Assembly: GCA_000467715.1 (NCBI GenBank) | Contig: AJFK01000034.1 | Span: 39,593 to 103,592, forward strand | Source of the DNA: Hysterium pulicare CBS 123377 | Lineage: Eukaryota > Ascomycota > Dothideomycetes > Hysteriales > Hysteriaceae | Direction: 5' to 3' | DNA: 64,000 nt | Shown: positions 11,307 to 23,200 of the stretch, in pieces | Layout: each line of letters opens with the position of its first letter | Position numbering within the stretch: the stretch's first letter is position 1 | Notes under the pieces: model-generated | What the model was told of the DNA's origin: nothing | The model's database searches: none | The model's input: the letters and a program-made list of their open reading frames with translations, nothing else | Program-made: the position numbers and the translations under genes

Positions 11307-11635
11307 GCTGTGAAAGAGCGATGTGAGGGCCGAGCTGTGAGATCTCCAGTCCGCTTGAAAGCATGCTGTTGCATCAAAACCATAGCCCCTGAATGCCACC
11401 GAGGTTATCGCTTCGATTCAAAATCTGCTGACTAAGGTTAGTTCTCACACGTGACTATCCGAAAATAGATCTGACCTCGGGACATTCCTTCGCAAGGCTA
11501 TTCCGCGAACCTCATCTCTCCAACACTCCTACTCTTACCCAAATCAAACCTGAAGTTTAATCGTACTTCAATTGAAGATTTCAACAAGCTTATTTTCGCA
11601 ACAACCATAAAGTTGCGACTGTATTAGAGTGGCTT

Positions 11636-11652
11636 CGGTCACTGTTAGCCCG
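11636..11652. promoter_or_regulatory. CGG-N11-CCG palindrome, candidate Zn2Cys6 binding site
   Basis: CGG at 11636-11638 and CCG at 11650-11652, separated by exactly 11 nt, the spacing used by Gal4-type binuclear zinc factors. It sits in the divergent promoter between the Zn2Cys6 gene and the rhamnose dehydrogenase gene, about 55 bp upstream of the latter's TATA box. A chance hit in 577 bp is possible (roughly one in seven). Confidence 0.35.
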
Positions 11653-11707
11653 AGTGCAGAAGCTTCACCTGCCGAGCACGACTCTCGCCAAGCTACGTGC
11701 ATATAGC

Positions 11708-11715
11708 TATATAAA
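11708..11715 (+). promoter_or_regulatory. TATA box of the L-rhamnose dehydrogenase gene
   Basis: TATATAAA lies 168 nt upstream of the ATG at 11884, a good distance for a TATA-dependent, inducible fungal promoter. Confidence 0.5.
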
Positions 11716-11883
11716 CACAGTATGGGCTGTTCAACAAGCTTCCAAGCCTCAGCATGGAGTTTTTGTTATAGTTCTGTTCAATCTGTACGATTTAGACCCT
11801 TAACATACTACTTGCAATCGTGACGAAAGCCCCACCACCGCACATTTTTGTTTTACGATTCTCCAGACAAATACAAACATAAC

Positions 11884-12837
11884 ATGTCGTCGAAGCTCCT
11901 CCAAGGCAGAATATGCGCCATAACAGGCGGCGTAACCGGCATTGGGCGAGCCATTGCCATTGAATACATCTTCCAAGGAGCATGCGTTGCTGTGAACCAT
12001 TTCGGAGACGAGAAGTCGCATCAGCAATTCCTATCCATGTTCGACGAAGCGCAGCAGAAATTGCAAGGAAACGAAAAGGTGGAGAATAGGTTAATCGAAA
12101 TGCCCGGAGACATAAGCAAGCAAGAGACAGGACAGAAATTAATCAAGGCTGCAGTCGACAAATGGGGAAGGTTAGATGTCTTCATCAGTAATGCGGGGAT
12201 ATGCGAATTCGCCGAGCTTCTGGAGTAAGTCGAGTCCTCCCTGGTGCTCTGCTCATATTTACAAGACGTGACTGACAATTGGCATTGAAATGATGTAGTA
12301 TAACGAAAGACCTCTGGACCCAAACCCTCGAAACAAACCTCCACGGCGCCTTCTACGCAACCCAAGCAGCTGCACGTCAAATGTCGAGTCAGCAGCCGCC
12401 CGGCGGTAGCATCATGGGCGTTTCTTCTATTTCCGCCCTGGTCGGCGGTGCGCAGCAAGGACACTATACCCCCACAAAAGCAGGTGTGCTCTCTTTGATG
12501 CAATCGTGCGCTTGTGCTTTGGGAAAGTATGGTATTAGGTGTAATGCTTTGTTGCCGGGAACTATAAAGACGCAGCTGAATGAGAAGGATTTGGAGGATG
12601 AACAGAAGAGGACGTATATGGAGGGACGAATACCACTGGGAAGGACGGGGGTGCCTGGAGATCTAGCGGGACCGGCCGTGTTCTTAGGAAGTGAGATGAG
12701 CAGCTATGTGGTAGGTTGATTTACCTTTTCATTATTGTCTATTCCCTCACGGCTACCGGGGTTCGCTAATGGTTTCTTTCATCCAGACTGGAGCTCAATT
12801 ACTCGTTGATGGAGGTTTATTCGTCAATCTACAATAG
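11884..12837 (+). CDS. lraA: L-rhamnose 1-dehydrogenase (SDR family), 267 aa
   Basis: Exons 11884-12224, 12299-12710 and 12787-12837; phases agree. It is a classical SDR: the cofactor motif TGGVTGIGRA near residue 14, NAG near residue 100, catalytic Ser in SSISALVGGAQ, and YTPTK (YxxxK). The stretches GHYTPTKAGVLSLMQS, KYGIRCNALLPGTI and the ending GAQLLVDGGLFVNLQ closely match what I know of yeast and fungal L-rhamnose 1-dehydrogenase (LRA1/LraA). That enzyme oxidises L-rhamnose to L-rhamnono-1,4-lactone with NAD(P)+, the first step of non-phosphorylated L-rhamnose catabolism in the cytosol. The convergent neighbour encodes the next enzyme; their stops are only 71 bp apart. Divergent from a Zn2Cys6 gene. 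A generic SDR is the alternative, but the C-terminal signature and the context make it unlikely. Confidence 0.88.
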
Positions 12838-12908
12838 CCATCACGCATGGAAACAGTTTATATTTAAATATCTTTTCACACGTCATCTGGGTATATGTCA
12901 TTCACTTC

Positions 12909-14159
12909 TCAACTCTTAATCCCATATGCCTCAACCCCGGTCCCCCACCAAACTTTCTCCTTGCCTTCCTCCCCAATCCCCTGTCTGCTCAGATACACAT
13001 CCACGACATCTCTCCAAGCACCCCAGCTCTCTTCGCCATTTGGCCCGTTGACATTACATACGGGCCAGTCGCTTCCAAACATGATTCTCCGTGGACCGAA
13101 CACTTGAAATGCGTGGCTGGCATAGTAATCCAAGTGATCAAGGACTTCCGCTACGGCTTGTGGTACTCTAGACCCAAATTCAGAAAAGGCTCCGGAGAAC
13201 TTCATGTAGACGGAGGGGTTAGCAGCAAGCCGGGAGATGGCGCCGGACCACCTTGTTGCTGAACGGGAAAGGCTCGCGGTCGAGAGGTCGGGTTTGCAGA
13301 GGTGATCTAGAACTCGTCAGTATCGTATCTCTCCTTGAAACATTGGAGGCAAATCGACTGCACACGGATCACATAACATACTCAACACAAACTTCGTACT
13401 CCCTCCCCCCGGCCGTCCACTTTCTATCCTCCTAACCCTCTCCACCATCTCAGCAATAACTTCAGTCTGCCAAACACCACCACTTCTCGTATCAACACCA
13501 ACATCAAAACTCCATCCCACACCCCCTCTCCCTTTACTCAAACTCACCAGATTCTCGATCCACGCCTCACTTTCCACCAACCGCCTCAACTCCGCCTCAT
13601 CCCCAATCGCCTGCAATAAATACCGAAACCCCACAACCCGCCTCCAAGTCTCCCTCCCCGCAACCTCTTCCGCCAATCTCAAATAAAGCTGGAAAAGCCA
13701 CGGGGGAAGGTGTACGGGCGCCCAAGCCACGATTCCCGCCATCTGATCGCCATCGCCTGCAACGAATCCATCACTCTCTCCGCTCTCCGGCCTCCCTTCT
13801 ACCATCCGCCTCAGGAATCGTAGCTCGTTCAATGGCTCCGTCGCCCATTCCGCTAACTCTCTTTGGGCTTCTGATGAGTCTTCTTCCTGGATCTCGTCCC
13901 CTGCTGACGACGATGCTGATGATGTCGATATGGATGGCGAGGGTGATGGGAGGTATCGATCTGTTTCCACGTATACGAAAGCGGTTGGCTGGGTTTGTGG
14001 CAAGGAAGTTTGCGTCGCGTGGCGGTAGTCTGCTATCCCTTGGCGTTTCGCAAGCGGATGTGAGGGTGAGTTCATCCAGCCGTGGTGGCGGGACGTAGTG
14101 GCGGTTGAGGGCCAGAGGTGGATGTGGGTGTCGAGGAGTTTTTGTTTGTTCTGAGGCAT
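12909..14159 (-). CDS. lraB: L-rhamnono-1,4-lactonase (amidohydrolase superfamily), 391 aa
   Basis: Exons on the minus strand: 14159-13382 and 13306-12909; the junction restores FVL|NHLCKPDL in frame. Metal-dependent hydrolase features: DTHIHLWP at the N-terminus (HxH metal ligands), the His/Lys motif NHLCKP and FGSDWPVCN with the metal-binding Asp near the C-terminus. These define the amidohydrolase-2 family to which fungal L-rhamnonolactonase (LRA2/LraB) belongs. The predicted reaction is hydrolysis of L-rhamnono-lactone to L-rhamnonate, following the dehydrogenase encoded next door. A Ser/acidic-rich insertion at about residues 75-100 looks like a disordered loop. Identity as the rhamnose enzyme rests on family plus neighbour; other lactones are possible substrates. 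Confidence 0.82.
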
Positions 14160-17100
14160 GATTGGTCTAGAAATTTCAAGTAAAATTCGATTCTGATCCG
14201 GATGGAGAAAGAAAAGTAGGCAATAGTCTCGTTATGCGCGGATATGAGAATTTAAAATAGAGATTTATGATGATGAAATTGAGGAGGTTGGGGGGTGTTA
14301 TCGCAATTTGGAGAGCGGTCTGTGTTATGTATAATGTGCCACATTATATGGTGAATGCGGAGTTGTTTTGTTGGTTAACGACGAAGCTCAATCTATATCT
14401 CACTCTATTTTAAGACCTATAGATGAAGGAATAAGACCAGGTGATGTGACGAACCATGCTGTCATCTGTTATCTGAGTACACACGTATCATGGTCTCTGA
14501 CTCGTTGTACGCGGGGTAGCTTGCCGTTGCTTGCGCAAGCCCATGCAAGGGAGAGCTCATGGAGGAGGGGCAGAGTCGTCGGTATAACTCATGCCGAAAA
14601 GATGAAGGCGTGTTTGGAGTCATGTGACGGTCATGTGATTGCGGCTCTGTCCTTGCCCAATCCAGCCATACATGATAGAGCTCTGGTCTTGTAAATAACA
14701 GAGCGACAGCCGAAAAGAAGAAAACATAAAAGTAGTTTGGTTTTTTATATTGATTCTAAGAAATCAAGTGATGAAATTCGGAATTTTGGCTGAAATCTGA
14801 AGCTTCGAACCAGAAAGGGAAGAAAAGTTATGAAAAGTTATCGGTATTGAACCCGTTTAGCTGAATGCCTCGGTGATACGAATACCTGACCTCGGTCTTG
14901 GACAAAAATACGAAATTCGTCGGTCATTCAATCCTTCCAGGATGGACCAGGGTTAGTTCTTGTTTGTATATCACCGAGAACCGCCGACCTCATTCAACAA
15001 GAGCTTGAAAGAGGAGCATGTCCGAGCTAGTGAATCGAAGAAAGAAATGAGGAAATTTCGTTTTGTTTTGGGTTTGTATGTATGCGTATTTGGTCCTGAA
15101 TTTGGTGAAGAGTTGCTAGCTTCAAGTGGCAGGTCGATACGCGCGGCTAAATCCTGTGAATGTTGTATACAGGGGGTATACTCAGATGGTTAGTGTGTCG
15201 TTGTAGCTATCTAGCTATTAGATAAGAGGGATGGTGTGAACCTTGGGGTCGGATCTTTTCGGGAAAGCAGCAGGGTGTGGCACATTGGCGAAAGTATAGT
15301 TGTAGAGACCAGTTTTATGTGAAAAGTTTGAAAAAAGAGTAACTTGGAATATACTAAACAAATGTGATTTTGGTTAAAAAGATAACCCGGAACGGCATTG
15401 CCGATATTCGAGTTTTGAGCGCTGACGAACCGCCTACTCGGCAGCACCAGCTTCATTATGAGACCACAAAGTTCCGTTATGTCCCCCAGTTTTGTAGCAC
15501 AGCGCTGTAAGTCTACACATTGGAACATCTGGCGGCCTGTGTTTCTGTGTGTCTGTAATATCGAGGCTTGGGACCACCAGCTGATTGGTATGGGAAAGCT
15601 CAACCGAGCCAAGATGGGCGTGTTCCGTTTGTAGTACTAGCATGCGGCTGAGAAGCCATGAACTCTGGGGTTCTTGGAGAAACTGGGGACAAACGTGGCA
15701 TTTCGGATCCCGACGGGGTGAACAGAGGTATCAGGTATGCTACCGAACTGACATGTGATTGAAAAGTCGTGAGCGGACACACCCGAGGTTGAGCATTTGG
15801 AATTGGTGGACGGTGCCTTGAATTAGTTCGCAGTAGATCTCCTGCAAACTTGTTTAGCAGTCGTTCCTCGAGCTTTAGTAGGTTCACCAAAAGTGCTTGG
15901 AGATCTGGCCTGGCCCCTAGGCTTGCACCGTCAAGATCGGTGAATCTTGGCATACGATGCGCATAATAAGGTACAAAGCTACGCGTAAAAACGGAAGTGC
16001 GATGTCTAAGGTGAAGGTAACGGCCCGGAAGAATGGAAATAATGGAAGGTAGGAGAACAGGACTCAGTAAAGGAAGTAGTGAACCGAGAGCAAAGGGCGG
16101 GGCAGGAGATGTTATGCCATGTACCCATGTACCTAGGTAACTTTCGTGGTTGGCGACAAGTTATTAAAATATTGAAATGCTGATCAAGCGGAAACAAGCT
16201 TTGAGAAGCTAGAAAACACATGTTAGTGCGAGATTTACCAGTACGAAAATTACAGATGCACCTCGACTGTTTCGTCTCGAAGTGGGTGGAGCCATTCCGT
16301 AGCTACATATTGCATGAAATGGCACTGGAGAGATACACACCGCGTGTTTCGACTTACGCAAAGCATTGATGAATTGTAACGTCCTTCATTATTCGGACAA
16401 CTCAGATTTTAGTTTGGCTGTCTGTACGGAGTAAATCAAAGTGGAGAAATTGTCCTGGAGACCCTTGAAGTCATGTTATGCGCGCCCGAAGTCGTTCTCT
16501 GATATTATGGGCCGTGGGCTTGTCAATACGCCCCGAGAGAAAGGCGAATGGCAGCTCCGGAAGAATTTTTCGCGCGTCCCAACAATCTGGCGTCCATTCA
16601 CTGGGCGTGAATATGTGGGAACATGTTGGCTTTGCAAGAACACGGCCGGTCTGCAGGTTCCCCATGCTGCAAGTAGTCGTCGGAGGCGATGGAGTGACAT
16701 GTCGGAGTTACATACATATGTACTCTGTATGTATGTACGTACTGGTATCGAACCAGCGCCTCTCCGTGCATTTTCGGCGCGAGTGTTGCAGACCCAGCCA
16801 GCGCCGCTTATGTCCACCGTGTAAGCATCGCTTGCATCTCTGGAGACTGGTCCCTTACTGATGACGCTGGTTAAAGACTGTTGCGGTTGATTGACGATCG
16901 AAGTCGTTCAGATTCGCATCGGTGAATGGGACCCTGTAAGCGGCACGCGATGTATTCTATTGATGATAACCCGATGATGCCGAATGACATTGATGAAATG
17001 TCGGCAGTCCAAGCAGCCCATGGTTTTCATACGCCCTTACCAGGTATTAAGGTGGGCATATGGAAAAAGCCCAAAGCTCGAGGATTGGTGGGCAAGAGCC

Positions 17101-18519
17101 TCTAAGGTCAAATGTTGCTGAACAGTGATGAAGCTCTTCTCTCGCTCCACGCTCCACGCTCGGCCATGGTCCGGTAGAGGTGGACACCACGATCAAGCCC
17201 GCGAGCGGGACGAGCAGCGGGAGATGACGGGCATAAAGGTGGATAAAAATTGCCTGCTATTCATTCGCACAAGCCCTATGGTGCACATTCCTTCGGCCTT
17301 GCAGTGCAGACTCAGAGAAGCTTTTGGTGCACAGTTTCCCACAGTTGAACAAAATGACGATTTGGGGGCTCTTCACAAGCAACTACGCTCGAAACAGGTG
17401 CTTCCTGCTGGCTGAACACTGCTGCTTGCTCCAAGTTATGCGTGCATTGGATTATCCCAACATCGTAAGCCGTCGTGATCCTTCTGCGTCGTGGCGGACA
17501 TGGCGGGAATCGTCAAAGCATTAGCTCTCTTGAACCCCTCAGCGCCATCGGCGCCGCTGGACAAATATGGACCTCCTAACCCCAACAACCACAGCTCGGA
17601 TGGTTTGCTGGCGTTCTTACTCCCCTCCAACCTCCGATTCGGCTGTCGACCGAGAGTGGAGAAGGCCATGAACGGCGACCGGTGTTGTTGCTTGCCAGGC
17701 CCTCCCGTGAAGATGCGGGACCGCTATATCGACCTGCCAGAGTCGAGCCATGTCCGCCGGGTTGCTCGGCGGCGACATCCCATCTCGTGTGCTTGGCGTC
17801 TGTTTGCAGGCGTCGTGGATTGATAACCTGCCTCCATCGTCTCGAAATAGAACGTCAAAGCGAGACGGCTTCGCGCGAACTCACAATGCGCCCAGCAACT
17901 GGGAGCGGGAGATGGTTCGCGCTACTGGGATCTGTGCAGGCTGAGGTGAACACTAAGGTGAAAGGAAGTATTATGAGTCTACTAGAGAATAATAAACCGC
18001 TGTCTCTCGACGCATCATGACTTTTATGACGTTGAGACAAAGCAGTTGCCGAAGAGTACACGACTGAACTGCCGGCGCTGTGTGACTGCGAAGCTTCGAG
18101 GCATGCTGGATGCTGGACGCGGTGCGTTGTTGGACAATCTCGATGTCAGATCCACTGCAGACGATGTGGGTATGGCACAAGGCACGATGGTGCATTAGAG
18201 CGGAAGCGACTTTTGCATAGACTACATGTGGACGACAGTTCCAATGAAACAAGAACGCTGCAAATTTTGGATAACCATGACCGGTGACCCTCTGAACGCC
18301 ATGTAAAGCCTCCCCACGCTTTTGATTTAGTAAACCGAGCTATTACTCTTGCGCCGCAAACCCTCAATCGCACGCGGCTTTCCTCATTGCTCATTGTGCG
18401 AGGATGGGGTTCGCGGATGCCGATCGCTGAACATCTACATTACTGCATCTCTAAATTAGAGCATTACCAGGCCGGATCTGCTGACCGAACAGGCAATGGA
18501 TACGTGCTTTCGTCCTGTC
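14160..18519. other. Gene-poor region, 4.4 kb
   Basis: No frame with recognisable protein motifs was found. Short open frames exist on both strands. One on the minus strand (15953-15600) starts with an amphipathic helix, LLVNLLKLEERLLNKF, which could be a remnant or a small gene, but nothing extends it. A palindromic CCTAGG motif occurs near 16130. A T-arm-like element at about 16738-16760 is discussed under rejected items. Composition is ordinary, without the strong AT bias of RIP. Confidence 0.5.
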
Positions 18520-20228
18520 TCAGCCGACTGCCGTCGGAAGAATGGCGCCTCGCTCGCGAAGCACCCGTCCCTCTGGAGGAGGGGTTATGGTCGAGACCGG
18601 CGGGATGGGAATCATTCTGATATTATCATCGGTATCAGCGCCCTCTCGCGTGCCCCAGGTTGTCTGATGCACCGCTCTCAGTCAGTCACAGTGTGCGGAT
18701 GCTGGCGGGGGAGCCAGCGACTAGCTTCGGCAGATTGACGATAGGGAGGGCAACTCACCTCCTTCACCGTGACAAAGCCATAGAACTTGATGAGGTTGTG
18801 GAAGTATCCAAACAGGATGGAGACTGGGAGAAAGCGGAGGTCGGCGGGGTTCCTCAGCAGATAGGGCACGAGCTTGACCGTCTTCGCAAACAGATAGTGG
18901 GCGACGAAGAGGGCCCAGAGGACGACGCCGCGCCAGTCCTGCTGGCTCGTCGTCAGGCCCAGCTCGGCCAGCGCCATGAAAAAGCTGGCAAATAACAGGC
19001 AGTCGAACAGGAACGCCCATTGCGTGAGGGTCGTCTGGAACACTGCGTACACAGACCACGGATAATTCCTGCGCGGCGAGCGTGAGGGGTCAGCGACGGC
19101 CAGGCATTGCATGGGAAGCTCGGGTTGGAGGCTCGGGTTCACGGTTGTTGTTGTGGAGGGGCAGCTTGGCAACAACAACAAAAACCACCGCCGAGGCCAC
19201 CGTGGGTAATGAAGAGCTGGATACTTACTGCCACATGTTCCATTCGCTCAGGCTCGTCAGATTACTTCTCCAATTACTGCGCACCCACCTCAAGCACTGC
19301 TTGAGGTATTTCGAGTCGTTCTCCAATGTCGTCTCTACTTCGCACTCTCTATGATTCTGGATTTTGATCCCCCAGCCGTGTGTGAATAGCCACCGAGTAA
19401 TGAAATTATCGTCATCTGCATTCAGGAAATGGTCGCTCCCCCACGTTTCGTGCGTGAATCCATACGTGAACTCTGGGTCCTGCAAGATTTCTGACCTATA
19501 TGCCACTGCCCTCCCAGAAAGACAAGGTAAACCTCCGTCCATCCAGTTGCACGCAGTGCAGTCGAAATTGCGTCTCACCAGATATAATGCTCCCAAAAAC
19601 TCCCAGATGTTCGACCGATCAATCCGACGCAGTGTTTGATTGGTGCCAACACCTCCGCACTTTGCATCCTCAAAGGGTGCCAGAACCCATTTTGTGAACT
19701 TTTCGGGGAGCCACACGTCGTCGTCGAGGAGGAGGGTAATTTTGGTCTTCACTTCGGGAATGGCGCGGGACATCTGTCGCCGTTTGTTTGCTTGGCTGAC
19801 AGAGAGGACTTGGACAAGTTTGGGGTCACCCATTTCGGCAACCATTTGGGATAGTCGTTTCAAGCGGGCGTCGGGGGTAACTAGAAGAATCTCATACGGC
19901 TCTAGCCTGTATGCTGTTTGAACGGTTTCCTTCAATTGCGGGATGTCCTCCGCAACGGTAGGAATAATGATCGTCATGTCTTTCGAAGTGACGGATGGCT
20001 CATCAGGCGGCAGCACCGGCTGGTAGCTATATAGCGCGAAGAGATTAATCCATAGTCTTATGTACCTAAACAAACTACAAGTCCGTGTCAGTAATCGTCA
20101 ACCAAAGCAATTGGCAAGCAATTAGGCTAGATCGAGAAGAAAGTGGTGGTAAAAGGGAATTCATACAACAGGTCGACAAAAATCCAAAACCAACTCCAAA
20201 CAAGGCCAAAGGGAAGAGAAAACGACAT
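18520..20228 (-). CDS. GT2 family polysaccharide synthase (Cps1/hyaluronan-synthase-like), 453 aa
   Basis: Exons on the minus strand: 20228-20167, 20074-19229, 19068-18759 and 18663-18520; all phases agree. Exon 1 starts MSFSLPFGLVWSWFWIF, giving a first membrane helix; YIRLWINLFALYSYQPVLP follows. The glycosyltransferase-A core has TIIIPTV, the DxD-type TLLLDDDVWLP (about residue 138), NADDDNF, and the processive-synthase motif QCLRW (QxxRW, about residue 280). Further membrane helices follow (FLFDCLLFASFFMAL, GVVLWALFVAHYLF), and the last exon adds TTWGTREGADT and a Pro-rich tail. This matches the fungal GT2 class that includes ZtGT2, needed for hyphal growth and for the outer cell-wall surface in plant pathogens (known for the family). 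The sugar donor and product are unknown. It stands alone in a gene-poor stretch. Confidence 0.88.
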
Positions 20229-23200
20229 TGCAGCAATCAACGAACGTGATTGAACGACGAAGCACAGGTGAAGGATGTGGAAGACGATCACATTGGGGAA
20301 GAAAGCAAGCTTCCCCGGAGGGCATGTGAGGGACTAAATATTCAAGCCACATGTTTGCGGGCGCCGGGGGCGATGTGATCTGTCGCTTCCCGGCGTTGTT
20401 TAAGCTGCAGGAGATTCTCTTAGCAGAGTTTGGGGTAGTTTTAAGAAGGCTGGAGCATGAGGTCAAGCATCGAGAGCGCGCATACCGAGGGGTGGTCTCT
20501 GCCAGCGATTCGGGCCTAGCACTTGCAGTAGACGCCACTAGTGGACAGCGTCATCCCGCCCGCCGTTGAGAAAGATGCTTCGCATATTCGAGCCACCCTT
20601 GAAGCCAGCAGGGATACGGGATTGTCCAGCATCTAGTTAAGAGTGTCGAGGAGTAGCCTATTCTTGCTGCCGCCCCGCTGGGTTCTCTTGCCCGTCCATT
20701 CCGATCTAATTCCGCTGAGCAATGGTGCCTCCTCTGCATCTCCTTCGACTGTGATCCTATGGCTAGCAACTGGCTTCGGAGAGTGATAGTCAGCAACAGG
20801 CGTCTCACCTCTGGCGGCTCGTTGGCGCTGGGTTGTGTCTTTACGATGCGGCTGATTGACTGGGGGCCAATATATCCCTCTTCTTGGCGCTTTGGCGGCG
20901 TCAATTTGATGGCCGCATCTGAGATCAGGGCTCCAGACCCAAGTACGCACAATGCTTCTGGTGGCACGGGCTAGCCGCTGCAAGCGTCTGTGTAAACGGT
21001 AACGAGACCCGTGGCGTGAGTGATAAAGTCTGCTGGATGGCAGGGCTGGCGTCGAACTATCGCTACGATAGTGCCGTCGGCTAATACCAGGGCCAGTGAT
21101 TATTGCTTTCTCGAACTCGAATTTTCATTGAGGACTATATAACCTCTCCGCAGCTTCGGGTGCGGCCAATGTATCATCGTCGAGAGTCTCCTTTGCCTGA
21201 AACGTCGCCGAATAACTATTTGTCCTCGTGGAGAGAGTTGGCGCCCGGTGAGCGCGAGCGTTACTGAAGACCCCGATGTCGAGGGTACCTCTCGACGCTA
21301 CTTGCGTTGATCGAGTTTGGCACTCTGCGGGAACTCCGGTGTCTCGAGCCTGCATTCGGGTCAATTCCATGTCGTTCGGGAAAACATCGATGTCATGGCT
21401 TAATTTGATTTCGAATCAAAATGAAAACTCAAGCAGCGAGCTGCTCCATCAGGACGAGTTGCAGGTACCAATACAGGGCCGAAATGTCCACATACTTCAC
21501 ATAAACGAAGATTGGTGTTTAATCTTGGTTCTTGAAGAAAATGAGCCTGTAATGTGCCTAGCCTGTCCCGTCGGCTGAATGAACGTGGGCGCCTTTCTGC
21601 CAGCAATACCGATTCTAGCACTGTGTCGCCTGCACATCCCAGGGCATTCTGCAAGTGTCCTGGGATCGTCGCGGCCGGCACGGGGAAGTGCTTCCCCGCT
21701 GCATATGAGAGGCTGTTGATTTGCTGCATTGATGCGAGAAAAGTAAATATGTGTGCAGGCGGCGTTCCCTTTGAAGAGAGTTTGCGCCGCAAGGGCATGT
21801 ACGTACCAGCAATTGCATGCGGCATCGGTGATCGCGCTATTAAATTTTGATTTATTTCTTTTCTCTGAGACGATATCGGTCAGAAGCAGAATTGTGATAG
21901 AGAAGTTGACTTGGCAGAAAAGAAGTTGAGGTGTTGTAATACCGTATTGTTATTTTTTTAACACTGTAAATTACTGTATTACATTCCAGGTTTTTAAAGA
22001 ACAAACCGCGTCTGCTTGCCTCGATCTACTACCTAGGGACCAAACAACTGTGAAGTCATTGTATCCAATTTTATATTCAAATACAGCATTGTCGTTGAAC
22101 AAGATTGCCGCGCATCTTGCGTCACAATAAAAAGGTCCGACCTGCTGACGCGCCACAGTCCCAGAGGGAACGACTACCCGCTTCCCCGACCGTTTTGAAG
22201 TAGTGAAATCAAGATCCATCTGTAGATTATGTAGACTGTGCAACGATAGCACGTGTCTCACCGTGCCACTCGCGTGTGTATGTAGACATCTGAGCCACCC
22301 ATGAACGCGGCACGTGGAGAAACAGCGACCTGCAGGTTGGCCTCAGGGGAAGTCTTCCTCTTCTAAGACCTGGAACTGCTTAATATCAACTTCGAATTTT
22401 GGACGCCGTTCTTCCGAAAGTATACCTGCATTGCGCCAATACCGCGTCATTCCTGCTATTGCTCATTTTCAGAACAATACGAAGCAGTATCCGGGGCCAA
22501 GAACTGACCTGCAACTGCCACGATGTGAAACCTTTTGGGGACACTTGTTAATGATGAGAAAAATTTGAGCTCATCTTCCATCAAGCAGTACAACGATGAC
22601 TTGAGGTTCCGGCATATGCCGTCATGCTAAAAGGAGGGTATTATCGACGGAGCAGCATCAATATCGATGATCTACAGCGGAGTCGACGGAAACAAAGTTG
22701 TGTTGGAGTCATCTGGCGTTCTATGGTACTGACGCATTGCAAGGATCGTCGAGAATTTGAGTAGGTCAAGTGATCACTACTTATGCCCATCGTCATTGTA
22801 GAGAAGTCCTGCTTCCTACAGCGTCTTGATAACCGTTCAACTGATATTTCTTAAGTTTTTTTTTGGCGAACCCTTCTTGACAAGTTCCCGATGATCCGTT
22901 CTTTGTCGGCGTTCGAATTTGTTCCACCAGCAATAGAAGGGAAGATTGCAGGGGACGAACAGATTTTGAGATTCGAGCCGAAATAGTGGGAGATATCCGA
23001 AGTGGTTCAAGTGATTAACGGGAGTATGCAGGAGATCGAGGCTTGCCACAAAAGTGTATTGCTGACAGCTTCTTAACGTAGAAACGACTCGATCCTTCCT
23101 TCCAAGGACCGAACTCGGCGGGTGTTGCTGACTACAGACCCATCTTCGAATAGGTCATCTATCGACTTTCAGTATAACATTATACAAGATCTCCATTGTG

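Noticed and set aside
15600-15953. 117-aa minus-strand frame with an amphipathic N-terminal helix
   Set aside because: One good helix followed by Pro/Ser-rich non-conserved sequence; no supporting exons or signals. Mentioned in the region note only.
16738-16760. T-arm-like GCTGG-TTCGATA-CCAGT on the minus strand, suggesting a tRNA
   Set aside because: No matching acceptor stem or convincing D-arm could be folded around it within tRNA length, even allowing a variable arm. Probably chance.
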